Positions 15,105 through 23,929 of a stretch of DNA of 41,969 nucleotides are shown here, piece by piece. The translations under genes were made by a program, and so were the position numbers. Position 1 is the stretch's first letter, and every line of letters starts with the position of its first letter. Below the pieces are notes generated by a model. That model saw only the letters and a program-made list of their open reading frames with translations. It was not told the DNA's origin and searched no databases. The stretch is taken from positions 1 through 41,969 of the IMG/VR virus record IMGVR_UViG_3300048591_000346. One strand, 5' to 3'. This DNA is from a virus.

Positions 15105-15776
15105 GTGAAAAAGCACGTCGTTATCGCGCTCCCGTCATATGCCGGGACCGTGCACATCGGCACCATGCGGTCGCTGATGCACGACATGGTGGGCTTCATG
15201 AAGCGAGGAGACACCGTGACGGTTTCGGACGAAAGCTGCAACACGGAGATCGCCGTTGCGCGTGCGCTCACCGTGTCTCGGTTTCTGGCCGGCCAGGGCA
15301 CGCATCTCGTCATGGTAGACCACGATGTGATGTGGCAGGCAGGCGGTCTCGCGCGCCTCGTGGATCATGGAGAGGATTGCGTGGCCGGTCTCTATCCGCA
15401 GCGCAAAGACCCGATTTCGTTTGCGATCCGCTGGCTCGACGACAAGCCGAACGCATTCGAGAGGCATCACAGCAAGCCGTTGCTGAGCGTCTCGGGTGTG
15501 AGCGCCGGGTTTCTGTGCTGCTCGCGGGTAATGCTCGATCGAATGGTGCAGGAATATGCGTCCGAGAAATTCGAGCGTGACGGCGAGACGTCGTGGGATC
15601 TGTTCGACCGGGTGCGTATCGGCGACCGACGCCTGAGCGAAGATTATTCGTTTTGCGAACGCTGGCGCCGCATGGGCGGCAAGGTCTGGATCGATCCCGA
15701 TATCCATATGGGCCACGTCGGCATGAAGGTGTTCTCCGGCTCATTCGGAAAGTGGGGCCATGGCGACAGTCCGTGA
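15105..15776 (+). CDS. glycosyltransferase-like protein, GT-A fold
   Basis: The product (223 residues) starts at GTG 15105, behind GGGCGGGAGC; an in-frame GTG at 15087 lies in the upstream stop but has a poorer site. The sequence opens with Val-Val-Ile-Ala-Leu-Pro-Ser-Tyr, a typical GT-A strand, and has Val-Asp-His-Asp-Val near residue 70 as a DxD-type metal site. Ser-Glu-Asp-Tyr-Ser-Phe-Cys followed by Trp-Arg-Arg-Met-Gly-Gly-Lys-Val-Trp is the usual acceptor-end motif. Such genes occur between head genes in several phages and may glycosylate a virion protein or host surface; the substrate is unknown. Confidence 0.75.
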   Translation: MKKHVVIALPSYAGTVHIGTMRSLMHDMVGFMKRGDTVTVSDESCNTEIAVARALTVSRFLAGQGTHLVMVDHDVMWQAGGLARLVDHGEDCVAGLYPQRKDPISFAIRWLDDKPNAFERHHSKPLLSVSGVSAGFLCCSRVMLDRMVQEYASEKFERDGETSWDLFDRVRIGDRRLSEDYSFCERWRRMGGKVWIDPDIHMGHVGMKVFSGSFGKWGHGDSP

Positions 15777-16383
15777 CGTCTGCGAACGGGCTCTCCGGCG
15801 CATTCGGGTCGCGTCTTCGACCGATCCCATAGCGCCGGAGGACGCGGCGATCGCTCGCGACGTGCTGAACAGCATGCTTGCGAGCTGGCCGCGGCAGGGT
15901 GTGCTGCCGCTCTATTCCGCGCTCGCCCTCTCTGCCCAGTTCCGGTTTTTCGTGCCGCCTGATGACGCCGCCGCCGGTGTCATCGACGCAGTGACATTCC
16001 GGGGCAATTGGGATGCGTCGACGAATATGCCTTCGCTGTCGTCGTCACATGGCGCTCTCGGGCATGTCTACATGGTGTCCGTGGCGGGTAGCACGACACT
16101 GGACGGCATTTCGTCATGGTCGGTCGGAGATTACCTGATCTTTGACAGCTGCCACTGGCTGAAGGGCATTTCATCGAGCGAGTTCGACCGGGCCGTCATC
16201 GATCTGCTGGCGCTCGAGCTGTGCGACGAGTTCGGGAAGGAGCCGACGGCCACGCTCGTGCGCGCTGCGCAGAACGCCTGGACGATGATCCAGGCGGCCT
16301 ACATCAAGCCGCCTTTGGCTGGGTTTGATCGTGCGGTCAGAGATACCACCATCAGGTCCGGGATTGAGGAGATACTGCAATGA
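15760..16383 (+). CDS. head-tail adaptor, P22 gp4-like, with an inserted domain
   Basis: A 207-residue protein; P22 gp4 is about 166. The N-terminal 60 residues (Ala-Leu-Arg-Arg-Ile-Arg-Val ... Leu-Asn-Ser-Met-Leu-Ala-Ser-Trp) match the gp4 tail-accessory family. The helical C-terminal part resumes at about 138. Between them (74-137) lies an extra segment with Gly-Asn-Trp-Asp-Ala-Ser-Thr-Asn and Gly-Ile-Ser-Ser-Trp-Ser-Val-Gly-Asp-Tyr, a pattern otherwise common in phage fiber and surface proteins. The gene overlaps the glycosyltransferase by 17 bases. Confidence 0.8.
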   Translation: MATVRDVCERALRRIRVASSTDPIAPEDAAIARDVLNSMLASWPRQGVLPLYSALALSAQFRFFVPPDDAAAGVIDAVTFRGNWDASTNMPSLSSSHGALGHVYMVSVAGSTTLDGISSWSVGDYLIFDSCHWLKGISSSEFDRAVIDLLALELCDEFGKEPTATLVRAAQNAWTMIQAAYIKPPLAGFDRAVRDTTIRSGIEEILQ

Positions 16384-16625
16384 GCCGGGAAGATCGGCCT
16401 AGCGGCCATATCCGCAAGGTCACGAAAAGCGACAGCGCAGACCTTCCGAAAATCGACAGTCTCTGGCCCCGCGCGCTTCTCGTCGGCACCGCCGGGACAG
16501 CCACCATCATCGACGGCAGCGGAGTGGTGTGTGCTGACGTCCCATTGCAACAGGGCATCAATCCAATTTCCATCCGTCGCGTATTGACCGGCGGGACAGC
16601 GGATGACATCTGGGCGCTCTACTGA
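16380..16625 (+). CDS. small beta-rich structural protein
   Basis: An 81-residue protein starting in ATGA with the adaptor stop. The core (Arg-Ala-Leu-Leu-Val-Gly-Thr-Ala-Gly-Thr-Ala-Thr-Ile) and the end (Gly-Gly-Thr-Ala-Asp-Asp-Ile-Trp-Ala-Leu-Tyr) match a small beta-sandwich protein found beside head-completion genes in many phages, commonly unnamed. The stop overlaps the next start. Confidence 0.7.
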   Translation: MSREDRPSGHIRKVTKSDSADLPKIDSLWPRALLVGTAGTATIIDGSGVVCADVPLQQGINPISIRRVLTGGTADDIWALY

Positions 16626-17854
16626 TGCTCTCCTGTGGCCTGAGCCTCTGGCGTTCTGCTGTTGCCGGTGGGGGAACGCCTCCCGATCCCATCCTCGCCG
16701 CCTTCGCCAACGGAGAGCAGGGCGCCTATTACGATTTCAGCGATCTGGGCTCGATGTACGCCGACATGGCCGGCCAGACCGCTGTGACAGGCGGTGGCAC
16801 CGTTGCGCAGGTCCTGGACCTCAAACGTGGCCCGCCTGCACTCGGGCCTGAGCTGGTCGTTAACGGCGATTTCTCGGACGGCTCCAGTGGATGGACGCTA
16901 TTCGAGGGGTGGTCCGTGGCTGGAGGGCTGGCGACAGCCAACACGACACTCAGTAGCCAATTCCTCCTGCGCGCGTACTCTGGCGCCAATAACCGCATGT
17001 ACAGAGTGGCGGCCACCGTCCACATGCTGGCGACACCAAACAGCGCCGCGCGGGTCAGTGTTATGATGTCGGGGAGCGGCGAGGCGATCTCCATTGCGTC
17101 ACCGTCTGGGCTCGTAGCCGGCCAGACGATCGAGATGCTGGGCTATTGCAGGACGACGTCTGCGGGGTCGTGGGCGGTCAACGTCGGATCGAACGCAAAC
17201 TATCCGATGAATTACACGATCACGGGCATCTCTATCCGTGAGGTCCTCGGCAATCACCTCGCCCAGGCCACCAACGCCCGACGCCCGCTCATCGAATATT
17301 CCGGTGGTATCGGCGCCATCGTTGGCGACGGCATTGATAAGCACATGCGGACGGGTCCGATTGATCTCAGCCACACCGACAGGGTGACGTTGATGGCCGT
17401 CGTCAATATCAACGGCGGCGCCAATAAAGTCTTATCGGAGATCGGCACAGCGTACAATGTCAACGGCGATATCTATTTGTCATCTGAATTAGGATTTAAA
17501 GCAAATATGGGAGGTGTTTCCGGAGGTTTTCGGAGTAGAGATTCGATCCCCTATACCCCCGCATTAGCTACCGTCATTGTCGAAGTTTTGTATGACCGTG
17601 CCGACATCACGACGCCAACATTCTACGTCAATGGCGTGCTCCGTAACGGCACCCTGGCGGCTTCGAATCTCACTACCGGCAATTTCGTTGCGACGTTTCC
17701 ACTCTCGCTACTGGCCAGATGGACCGGCAGCGCCGTATCGAATGCGAGCACCGCGAAGTTCTTCAAAAGTCTCCACATCGACCGATTGTTGACGGCAGAT
17801 GAGCGTCTCGTCATCCGGCAGAAATGGGCTACTGAGCTGGGGATCGTACTATGA
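16625..17854 (+). CDS. virion protein with lectin-like (LamG/ConA-type) domain
   Basis: A 409-residue protein beginning at ATG 16625 in the preceding TGA. The Glu-Gln-Gly-Ala-Tyr-Tyr-Asp-Phe-Ser-Asp segment near 35, Asp-Leu-Lys-Arg-Gly-Pro and the later Asn-Gly-Asp-Phe-Ser repeat with Trp match a beta-jelly-roll family common in alphaproteobacterial phages. The C-terminal part (about 240-409) has the LamG order, ending Leu-Leu-Thr-Ala-Asp-Glu-Arg-Leu-Val. Likely exposed on the virion, binding carbohydrate; role inferred. The stretch 17470-17560 has lower GC than its surroundings. Confidence 0.65.
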   Translation: MLSCGLSLWRSAVAGGGTPPDPILAAFANGEQGAYYDFSDLGSMYADMAGQTAVTGGGTVAQVLDLKRGPPALGPELVVNGDFSDGSSGWTLFEGWSVAGGLATANTTLSSQFLLRAYSGANNRMYRVAATVHMLATPNSAARVSVMMSGSGEAISIASPSGLVAGQTIEMLGYCRTTSAGSWAVNVGSNANYPMNYTITGISIREVLGNHLAQATNARRPLIEYSGGIGAIVGDGIDKHMRTGPIDLSHTDRVTLMAVVNINGGANKVLSEIGTAYNVNGDIYLSSELGFKANMGGVSGGFRSRDSIPYTPALATVIVEVLYDRADITTPTFYVNGVLRNGTLAASNLTTGNFVATFPLSLLARWTGSAVSNASTAKFFKSLHIDRLLTADERLVIRQKWATELGIVL

Positions 17855-18240
17855 GCCTGCTATCCATGACACTCATCCTCCCTGCTCAGTATCGCGACGA
17901 CGGCAATGCCATCTCCATCGCGCTAGGCCACGATGTCGAACCCGGCCACACGTACAGCGTGCCTCTCTCTGCGACGGGAGCGGAGCCCGCGACGCATTAC
18001 GGATGTCGCCCGTGGTGCACGCCGGGCTTTGCGCTGCTCGTGCAGATGGCGCAGGGCATTCCGCCGCCGGAAGGCACGTCGCCCGAGCTGATCGCAATGG
18101 CGCAATCCGTCGTGGCGCAGTGGCCAGACACGATCGCCGCGCTCATCGCCGACGTGCGGGAGACGAGCGAGCCATATCAGCATTGGATGGACGTGCTCGG
18201 CGCACACGGGCTGGCGGTGGTCGAGACGGGCGGGATCTGA
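17851..18240 (+). CDS. 129-residue hypothetical virion protein
   Basis: Starts in an ATGA overlap with the lectin-like gene. It has a Cys-Arg-Pro-Trp-Cys pair near residue 54 and Trp-rich helices. The Pro-Pro-Pro-Glu-Gly-Thr and Ala-Gln-Ser-Val-Val-Ala-Gln-Trp segments give no family match I recognise. Its place between head-completion genes suggests a structural or assembly role. The fused longer frame from 17799 is not real: the gp10-like protein starts at 18243. Confidence 0.6.
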   Translation: MSLLSMTLILPAQYRDDGNAISIALGHDVEPGHTYSVPLSATGAEPATHYGCRPWCTPGFALLVQMAQGIPPPEGTSPELIAMAQSVVAQWPDTIAALIADVRETSEPYQHWMDVLGAHGLAVVETGGI

Positions 18241-18242
18241 CA

Positions 18243-19679
18243 GTGCCAATCCTTCCGCTGGCTCTCCCCGCGTCCTCGAACCAGGGCGAGCAGCCTCATA
18301 GCGGCGTCGCGGCGCTGATCAACGCATATGCGATCCCGACGGGCTCGGGGCGCAAGAGCGAGATGATCATCAGAGCATCGTCCGGACTGTCGTCAATGGC
18401 GTCTCTTGATGCAGGCGGCGGCATCAGGGGGCTGCAAGAGGTCGATGGCACCATATTCGCGGTCGTGGGGAGGGTTCTGCTCGCTGTCGACTCCGGGGGA
18501 CATTCGACGGTCCTCGGTGGCATCCCGTCGGACGGATTTGTCGGCATCGCTCGCAACCAGCGCGGCACGGGTGTGCAGACGTGCATCGTATCTGGCGGGC
18601 TCGCCTGGATCGTAGAGAATGGTGTGCTGATGCCGATCAGCGATGTTGATCTGCCGCCGCCGATCGACGTGTGCTGCATCAACCAGAGCTTCATCTTCGC
18701 GGCCTCGGACGGGCGCATGGTCCGGTCGGAGATCAACGATGGCTTTGATATCGACGGGCTCGACGTCGCAGTCGCAGAGAGCGCGCCGGACGAGCTGCTG
18801 CGGGTTGTGGACCGGGGCTCGGACCTGATTGCCATAGGGGCTCGATCAACAGAGGTCTGGACGGACCAGGGTGGAGAGGCGTTCGGGTTCTCCCGCGCCA
18901 ACGTCATCTCGGTGGGCGCTGTTGGTCCGCGCGCAGTCACCAAGGCGACGGTGCTCGGAGAGGTCGTGACGGATACCGTGGCATGGTGCGCGACGGATGC
19001 CGCGGGCCGGTTCGCCGGCGTGATCATGCTCAACGGCTACACGCCGCAGAAAATCTCGACGGCGTACATCGACCGGATCGTCGATCAGGTGGCCGACAAG
19101 TCCGGCATCATCGCGTCCTCGTGGGTGGAGCGCGGCCGGGCCATGATCGCATGGCGCCTGCCGGACACCACCATCGTCTACGACACGTCCACAAGCCTCT
19201 GGCACGAGCGCCGGAGCCGGTCCTCCACCGGTGGCGAGGCGACATGGCGCGTCGGTCTGACCACGGTCGTCAACGGCCGTGTTGTCGCCGGGGACGCGGA
19301 TCGACCGGAGCTCTACTGGCTCGAACCTGACGTCGAGGACGAGGCCGGCGACGAGATGATCATGATCATCCGCACGCCGCCGCTGCACGCGTTCCCAGGG
19401 CGCGTCGAGTGCAATCACGTGCATCTCGATATCGTACCCGGCGTCGGCCTTGTCCACGGCGATGCAAATCCCGTCGTGGTCATGCGCAAGAGCCTCGACG
19501 GCGAGACCTGGGGCGGCGAGCGCGAGCGGGCCATGGGGCAGCAGGGGCAACGCCTGAAGCGGGTGTCGTGGTCATCCCTCGGCACCTTCGACAGCGCCAC
19601 GCTGGAGTTTCGGTGCTCGGCCGCAGTGACGCGCGAGATCCTGAGCGCGTCCTGGGACGGGAAGGTGCTGTCCCCATGA
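18243..19679 (+). CDS. packaged-DNA stabilisation protein, P22 gp10-like
   Basis: A 478-residue protein, close to P22 gp10 (472), starting with GTG at 18243 behind GGGCGGGAT. It has the repeated beta-propeller style of gp10: many Gly-Asp-Ile, Val-Val-Asp-Arg-Gly-Ser and Trp/Thr strands, and Ser-Thr-Glu-Val-Trp in the centre. It plugs the portal channel and joins the tail needle or spike. Its place after the adaptor matches P22 order (4, 10, then injection genes). Confidence 0.85.
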   Translation: MPILPLALPASSNQGEQPHSGVAALINAYAIPTGSGRKSEMIIRASSGLSSMASLDAGGGIRGLQEVDGTIFAVVGRVLLAVDSGGHSTVLGGIPSDGFVGIARNQRGTGVQTCIVSGGLAWIVENGVLMPISDVDLPPPIDVCCINQSFIFAASDGRMVRSEINDGFDIDGLDVAVAESAPDELLRVVDRGSDLIAIGARSTEVWTDQGGEAFGFSRANVISVGAVGPRAVTKATVLGEVVTDTVAWCATDAAGRFAGVIMLNGYTPQKISTAYIDRIVDQVADKSGIIASSWVERGRAMIAWRLPDTTIVYDTSTSLWHERRSRSSTGGEATWRVGLTTVVNGRVVAGDADRPELYWLEPDVEDEAGDEMIMIIRTPPLHAFPGRVECNHVHLDIVPGVGLVHGDANPVVVMRKSLDGETWGGERERAMGQQGQRLKRVSWSSLGTFDSATLEFRCSAAVTREILSASWDGKVLSP

Positions 19680-19951
19680 AGAACGCCCTCACGTCGCCCA
19701 ACGCCAACGAGCGCGTGCTCGAGGGCACGGTGCTCGCCCGGCTGTGGTTCAGGTGGGTTTCACGTGTGACGGGCGTTCTGAACGGTCGGGAACCGCTCCG
19801 CATCGCAGCCTACGAGGTCGCGAAGCTGCCGCCAGCCGCGGACTGGTCGGGCTGCATGGTGATCGTCACGAACGAGGTCGGAGGCCGCACGCTGGCGACG
19901 TCCGACGGAACGCAATGGCTCCGCGTGTCGGACGGAACGGAGGTGGTGTGA
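19676..19951 (+). CDS. 91-residue hypothetical tail-region protein
   Basis: The ATG at 19676 overlaps the gp10-like stop (ATGA). The N-terminus is basic (Trp-Phe-Arg-Trp-Val-Ser-Arg), and the C-terminus (Gly-Arg-Thr-Leu-Ala-Thr-Ser-Asp-Gly-Thr-Gln-Trp-Leu-Arg-Val-Ser-Asp) is a beta-strand pair common in tail fiber and head-fiber proteins. It may be a small tail component. Stop overlaps next start. Confidence 0.55.
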   Translation: MKNALTSPNANERVLEGTVLARLWFRWVSRVTGVLNGREPLRIAAYEVAKLPPAADWSGCMVIVTNEVGGRTLATSDGTQWLRVSDGTEVV

Positions 19952-20658
19952 TGGGACTGCTGGACACATTCCTGGGCAAGACAGGCAAGAAGATCGCCGG
20001 GCAGACGCTGGCCTACAACAAGGAGCAGGCGACGACCGGCTACGACAACACGAAGAACTATCTCTCACAGGGCTATGCGAGCGCTCAGGGGCGCCTGGAC
20101 CCATATTCTGAGCAGGGCCGCACCGCGAATACGGCCTACACCAATCTGCTTGGCCTGAACGGCGCTGACGCGCAGAAAAGCGCGACGGCGGCCTACCAGG
20201 GCTCGAACCCGTACCTCGCGTCGACCATGGACATGCAGACGAAAGCCCTCGACCGGCGCGCGGCGGCGACGGGCCAGTTCGGTTCGGGGCTCAATGCGCT
20301 CGCCAAGTCCCGCGTGGTCGATGAGACGGCCAATCGCGACTACAGCGACTACATGGGTCGACTGCAAGGGCTCATGGCGCAGGGCTACACGGCAGACCAG
20401 GCTCTGGCGGCGCTGGACAGCGGTCACGCGGAGAACATGACCGGCGTCGAGGGCAATTACCGGAACGCCTTGGCTGGCCATCAGAGCCAGTACGGCAAGG
20501 ACTACGTGGCCGCGGACACGGCGGGGCTCCAGAACATCCTGGGCCTGGTCGGAACGGGCCTGAACGCCTTCGGCATGGTCGGCGGCGGCGCCAAGCCCGC
20601 GGCGGGCCAGGCGACGGCGCCGGCCAGCAACAACTTCTTCAACTGGCTGGGGAAGTAA
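19951..20658 (+). CDS. DNA ejection (injection) protein
   Basis: A 235-residue protein with a Gly/Ala/Gln/Tyr-rich composition and repeated Tyr-Asn-Lys, Gly-Tyr, Gln-Gly segments, like the small ejection proteins of P22-type phages (gp7-like role). A hydrophobic Gly/Ala-rich stretch near the C-terminus (about 190-220) could insert in membrane. It is the first of three ejection genes here. Family position, not a strict motif, supports it. Confidence 0.65.
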   Translation: MGLLDTFLGKTGKKIAGQTLAYNKEQATTGYDNTKNYLSQGYASAQGRLDPYSEQGRTANTAYTNLLGLNGADAQKSATAAYQGSNPYLASTMDMQTKALDRRAAATGQFGSGLNALAKSRVVDETANRDYSDYMGRLQGLMAQGYTADQALAALDSGHAENMTGVEGNYRNALAGHQSQYGKDYVAADTAGLQNILGLVGTGLNAFGMVGGGAKPAAGQATAPASNNFFNWLGK

Positions 20659-20659
20659 C

Positions 20660-21658
20660 ATGGCACGCAATCCGCTTGCGCTCGATTGGGCGCCGATCAC
20701 GAACGCTCTCGACGGCTGGCAGAAGCAAAGGAACAACGACCGGGAGTTCGAGGCGCGGAACTATCTCGCGCAAGAGCAGCTCGGCATCCAGAAGCAGAAC
20801 GCGGCACGTCAGCAGGCCGAATATGACAGGCAGAACGCCACCCGGGGCGAGGTCACCAACTGGCTGGCGAGCAATCCGAACGTCGGCGGTGTGCCGCAGC
20901 CGCTCGTCGAGCTGTCGCGCATCCAGGGTGATGCGTCGCCCGTGCAGCAGTATCTGCTGGCCGAGGCGAAGCGGAAGGCAACGCTTTCTGGTCCGGAAGA
21001 GTACGGTAAGTCTGGCGCTGTATTCCAGGGTCCGGACGGGAATTTCTACACGGTGCAATTCGGATCACGCGGGCAACGCAGCATCCAGAGAGTTGAAGCG
21101 GGTGGGCAGCCGCTGACGCCCGCGAAGGGTGTCGGTGTTGTCGGTGACGAAATGTATGACAGTGCAACGGGGCAGACGGTGCGGTCCGTTGCACCGCAAC
21201 TGGCCGGAAAGAAGCGCGCGGAGGAGATGGGCGAGGCGAGTGGCAAGGCGGCTGCTGATTATCCGCGCATCGCTGCAAACGCCGTTGATGCTCTGAAGAC
21301 GATCGACCAGATTCGGGGACATCCTGGGAAGACCACTGGCATTGGGGCGATCGGCGGCTTGGCTCCCGCTATTCCGGGCACCTCACAAGCCGGTTTTGTG
21401 GACTTGGTCGATCAGGCCAAAGGCAAGGCGTTCCTCGAGGCATTCAATAGCCTCAAGGGCGGCGGCCAGATCACAGAAGCGGAAGGGCGTAAGGCAACGG
21501 AGGCCATTGCGCGCCTTAATCGGGCACGCCGCGTAGAGGACTTCGACAAGGCGTTGCAGGACTTCGAAGACGTCGTGAAAGCGGGCGCCGAGCGCGCGCG
21601 ACGGGCCGCGCAGCCTCCGGCAACCAGCGGCGGCATCTCTATTCGGAGGCTTGACTGA
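20660..21658 (+). CDS. DNA ejection protein, second
   Basis: A 332-residue protein with a charged helical first 120 residues (Gln-rich). The C-terminal domain carries a Gly-Gly-Gly-Gln-Ile-Thr-Glu-Ala-Glu-Gly-Arg-Lys-Ala-Thr-Glu segment found at the end of many podophage internal virion proteins. It probably leaves the head with the DNA. Position matches P22 gp20. Stop overlaps the next ATG. Confidence 0.65.
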   Translation: MARNPLALDWAPITNALDGWQKQRNNDREFEARNYLAQEQLGIQKQNAARQQAEYDRQNATRGEVTNWLASNPNVGGVPQPLVELSRIQGDASPVQQYLLAEAKRKATLSGPEEYGKSGAVFQGPDGNFYTVQFGSRGQRSIQRVEAGGQPLTPAKGVGVVGDEMYDSATGQTVRSVAPQLAGKKRAEEMGEASGKAAADYPRIAANAVDALKTIDQIRGHPGKTTGIGAIGGLAPAIPGTSQAGFVDLVDQAKGKAFLEAFNSLKGGGQITEAEGRKATEAIARLNRARRVEDFDKALQDFEDVVKAGAERARRAAQPPATSGGISIRRLD

Positions 21659-23388
21659 TGGCGAGATACGAAGTCACCGGCCCTGATGGCGCCCGTTACG
21701 AGGTTACGGCACCGGACGATGTGTCGGAGCAGGACGTGCTCGCCCATGTGCAGCAGCAGCTCGGCCGGCCGGCACCGAGCCAGGAGCCGGGTCGGTTCTC
21801 TCCGGGTGCGCGTCCGGGGCTGGCAATCCCGCAAGCCAACCCCGTCGCGGACGTGGCGAAGAGCGCCGGTGCTGGCGTCGCGCGCGGTGCGCTTGGAATG
21901 GCTGGGCTTCCGGGCACTGTCGAACAGCTCGGCCGGATGGGGATCAACGCCGGAGCAAGAGCGCTTGGGGCTCAGGGAGATGTTGTGTCTCCGGAGACGG
22001 CCCTGCCAACTGGGGCGGATCTGCAAAAGCGTGTCGAAGGAGTCACCGGTAAGTTTTACGAGCCGCAAACAACGGCTGGGAAATATGCCCGCACGATGGG
22101 CGAGTTCGCGCCTGGGCTTGCATTTCCCGGCGGTGCTGTTCAGCGCGTGCTCGGCAATGTTGTCGGTCCGGCCGTGGCATCGGAAACTGCTGGACAGATG
22201 ACGGAGGGAACCGCCGCAGAGCCTTGGGCTCGGGTTGGCGGGGCTCTGGTCGGCGCGGGCCTGCCGGGCATGATCTCTCGCGCGTACACGCCAGTGCCGA
22301 CCGATCCCACGCATGCGGCCCATGTGCGGCGACTGAGAGCGGAAGGTGTAACAGACCTGACGGCCGGTCAGGCCACGGGCTCGACTCCGCTCCGTTACCT
22401 CGAGCAGCACGCTTCTGACATCCCAGGTAGCGGTGGTCGCGCCAGGATCCAGGCGGACCGTGCCGCGGAGCAGTTCACGCGGGCGGCGCTGAGGCGTGCA
22501 GGGGTAGACGCACCTCGCGCAACGCAAGACGTGATTGACGCCGCGTTCACGGCGCATGGGCAGAGGTTCGATGACCTCGCCAATGCATCGACAATGGTGC
22601 TGAACCAAGTCGACAGGCGGAGAATGGCGAACGCGTTGCAAGGATACGCGCGTATCACGCCTCCAAATCAACGTGCGCCTGTCATCGCAGAGTTTTTTGC
22701 TGACATTGACGGCCTTCTCGGACGCCAGGTTCCAGGTGCTGTTTACCAGCGCTATCGATCGATGATCGAGACCACTGCGAGGCAGACGAAAGACCCAGCG
22801 TTGGCTGAAGGGCTTCGTGGCATACGAAATGTGCTTGATGGCGCTGTGGAGCGAGGACTCCCGCAGAATCTGCAAGGGCAGTGGCGTGAGGCACGAACCC
22901 AGTATCGCAACCTGTTGACCGTTTCGCGCGCCGCAGGCGCTGCCGGGGAGAGGGCTGCTGATGGCTTTATCTCGCCGGCGCAACTTGCGTCCGCGACGAA
23001 AGCAGTTCAGGGCACTCGAAACTTCGAGCGCGGCCGAGGTGAATTGCAGCAGTTGGCGAGAGCCGGCCAGTCTGTCATGAGTTCGCTGCCAAACTCCGGC
23101 ACGCCTGCTCGGCTCGCCGTGCAATCCGTGGGGGCAGGTGTTGGTGGGTTGATGGCCGGATCACCCGGAATGCTGTTGTCTCCGATTGCCACCGGCCTGA
23201 CGGCTCGGGCGTTTATGAGCCCCCCAATGCAGCGCTACTTGGGTGCCAACGCACGAATGGCGCCGATGGAGACAAATATGAGGCAAAGCGCGCTTGCGGC
23301 TCTGTTCCCATCCTTGCCGTCAGCGACCAACCAACAGCCCCTTGAAGTCACGGTTTATCCACCTGGCGACCCTCGGAACCGGCGCTAG
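21658..23388 (+). CDS. DNA ejection protein, large (P22 gp16-like position)
   Basis: A 576-residue protein starting at ATG 21658 in the preceding TGA. The first 40 residues match the small domain (Arg-Tyr-Glu-Val-Thr-Gly-Pro-Asp-Gly ... Leu-Ala-His-Val-Gln) that begins many internal virion proteins. Gly/Ala-rich hydrophobic stretches near 60-110 and 180-200 could cross the membrane, and the C-terminal half is helical. In size and order it corresponds to P22 gp16. It may help form the channel through the cell envelope. Confidence 0.7.
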   Translation: MARYEVTGPDGARYEVTAPDDVSEQDVLAHVQQQLGRPAPSQEPGRFSPGARPGLAIPQANPVADVAKSAGAGVARGALGMAGLPGTVEQLGRMGINAGARALGAQGDVVSPETALPTGADLQKRVEGVTGKFYEPQTTAGKYARTMGEFAPGLAFPGGAVQRVLGNVVGPAVASETAGQMTEGTAAEPWARVGGALVGAGLPGMISRAYTPVPTDPTHAAHVRRLRAEGVTDLTAGQATGSTPLRYLEQHASDIPGSGGRARIQADRAAEQFTRAALRRAGVDAPRATQDVIDAAFTAHGQRFDDLANASTMVLNQVDRRRMANALQGYARITPPNQRAPVIAEFFADIDGLLGRQVPGAVYQRYRSMIETTARQTKDPALAEGLRGIRNVLDGAVERGLPQNLQGQWREARTQYRNLLTVSRAAGAAGERAADGFISPAQLASATKAVQGTRNFERGRGELQQLARAGQSVMSSLPNSGTPARLAVQSVGAGVGGLMAGSPGMLLSPIATGLTARAFMSPPMQRYLGANARMAPMETNMRQSALAALFPSLPSATNQQPLEVTVYPPGDPRNRR

Positions 23389-23672
23389 GAGTCGTTCAAC
23401 GGTGGCAGGTCTGATGGTACTTCGTTGGCGATCCATTTGCGCAGAGCGTCGTAGTGCCACTGTGGGTGCAGCCCGCGCGCAAAGTTGTCCATATTGCATG
23501 CCTCCCGTTCCAGCTTCTCAAGCCGGTAGCGCAGATCCTTGTTCACGTAGGCTTGGTTCTTTTTCTCGGCTTCGAGATCGTTCACACGCTGGTGCAAATA
23601 GGTCAGCCAAAGCGCCGCGGCGATTGCGGCTACGGCAAATGCGATCTCTCGCCACCAGTCCAAAAGTTCCAT
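23385..23672 (-). CDS. small membrane protein with coiled coil, possible exclusion gene
   Basis: A 95-residue minus-strand gene overlapping the end of the ejection gene by four bases. It has a transmembrane segment at about 9-27 (Ile-Ala-Phe-Ala-Val-Ala-Ala-Ile-Ala-Ala-Ala), then a coiled coil (Asn-Asp-Leu-Glu-Ala-Glu-Lys-Lys; Arg-Leu-Glu-Lys-Leu-Glu-Arg) and an acidic tail. In P22 this interval, between gene 16 and the tailspike, holds the immI genes and nearby sieA. A prophage-expressed exclusion protein is therefore plausible but unproven. Confidence 0.65.
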   Translation of the reverse strand: MELLDWWREIAFAVAAIAAALWLTYLHQRVNDLEAEKKNQAYVNKDLRYRLEKLEREACNMDNFARGLHPQWHYDALRKWIANEVPSDLPPLNDS

Positions 23673-23740
23673 GCCCCTCCTTCCGTCATCCCTTCGGCTT
23701 GGCCTGCGCGGCTATTCCGTGGGGAATGTGATGAGGCCGA

Positions 23741-23929
23741 TTAATAGCCGAGACGGTCGCGAATAGCATCAATGATTGTCTTGATGATAGCAACGACAGC
23801 GTGCCGCGCTTCGCCCGCCAGCATACGCAGATCGCCCGGAAGTCTCACCTGCCATGTGTAGGAGGAGCATTCGAGGCCGCCCCGGCATGCTTGGGCGGCT
23901 TCAGCATTTTCAGCGGTTGGCGGAACCAC
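23741..23929 (-). CDS. possible 62-residue minus-strand protein
   Basis: A short frame starting with GTG at 23929 and ending TAA at 23741. The N-terminus has two Cys and is low in order; the end is an amphipathic helix (Ala-Val-Val-Ala-Ile-Ile-Lys-Thr-Ile-Ile-Asp-Ala-Ile-Arg). An ATG at 23821 would give only the helix. No strong ribosome site. It lies in the same accessory slot as the 23385 gene. Could be real or chance. Confidence 0.35.
   Translation of the reverse strand: MVPPTAENAEAAQACRGGLECSSYTWQVRLPGDLRMLAGEARHAVVAIIKTIIDAIRDRLGY

Noticed and set aside
21412-23124. Minus-strand 570-codon frame
   Set aside because: Antisense shadow of the ejection proteins with very high Arg/His/Ser content.
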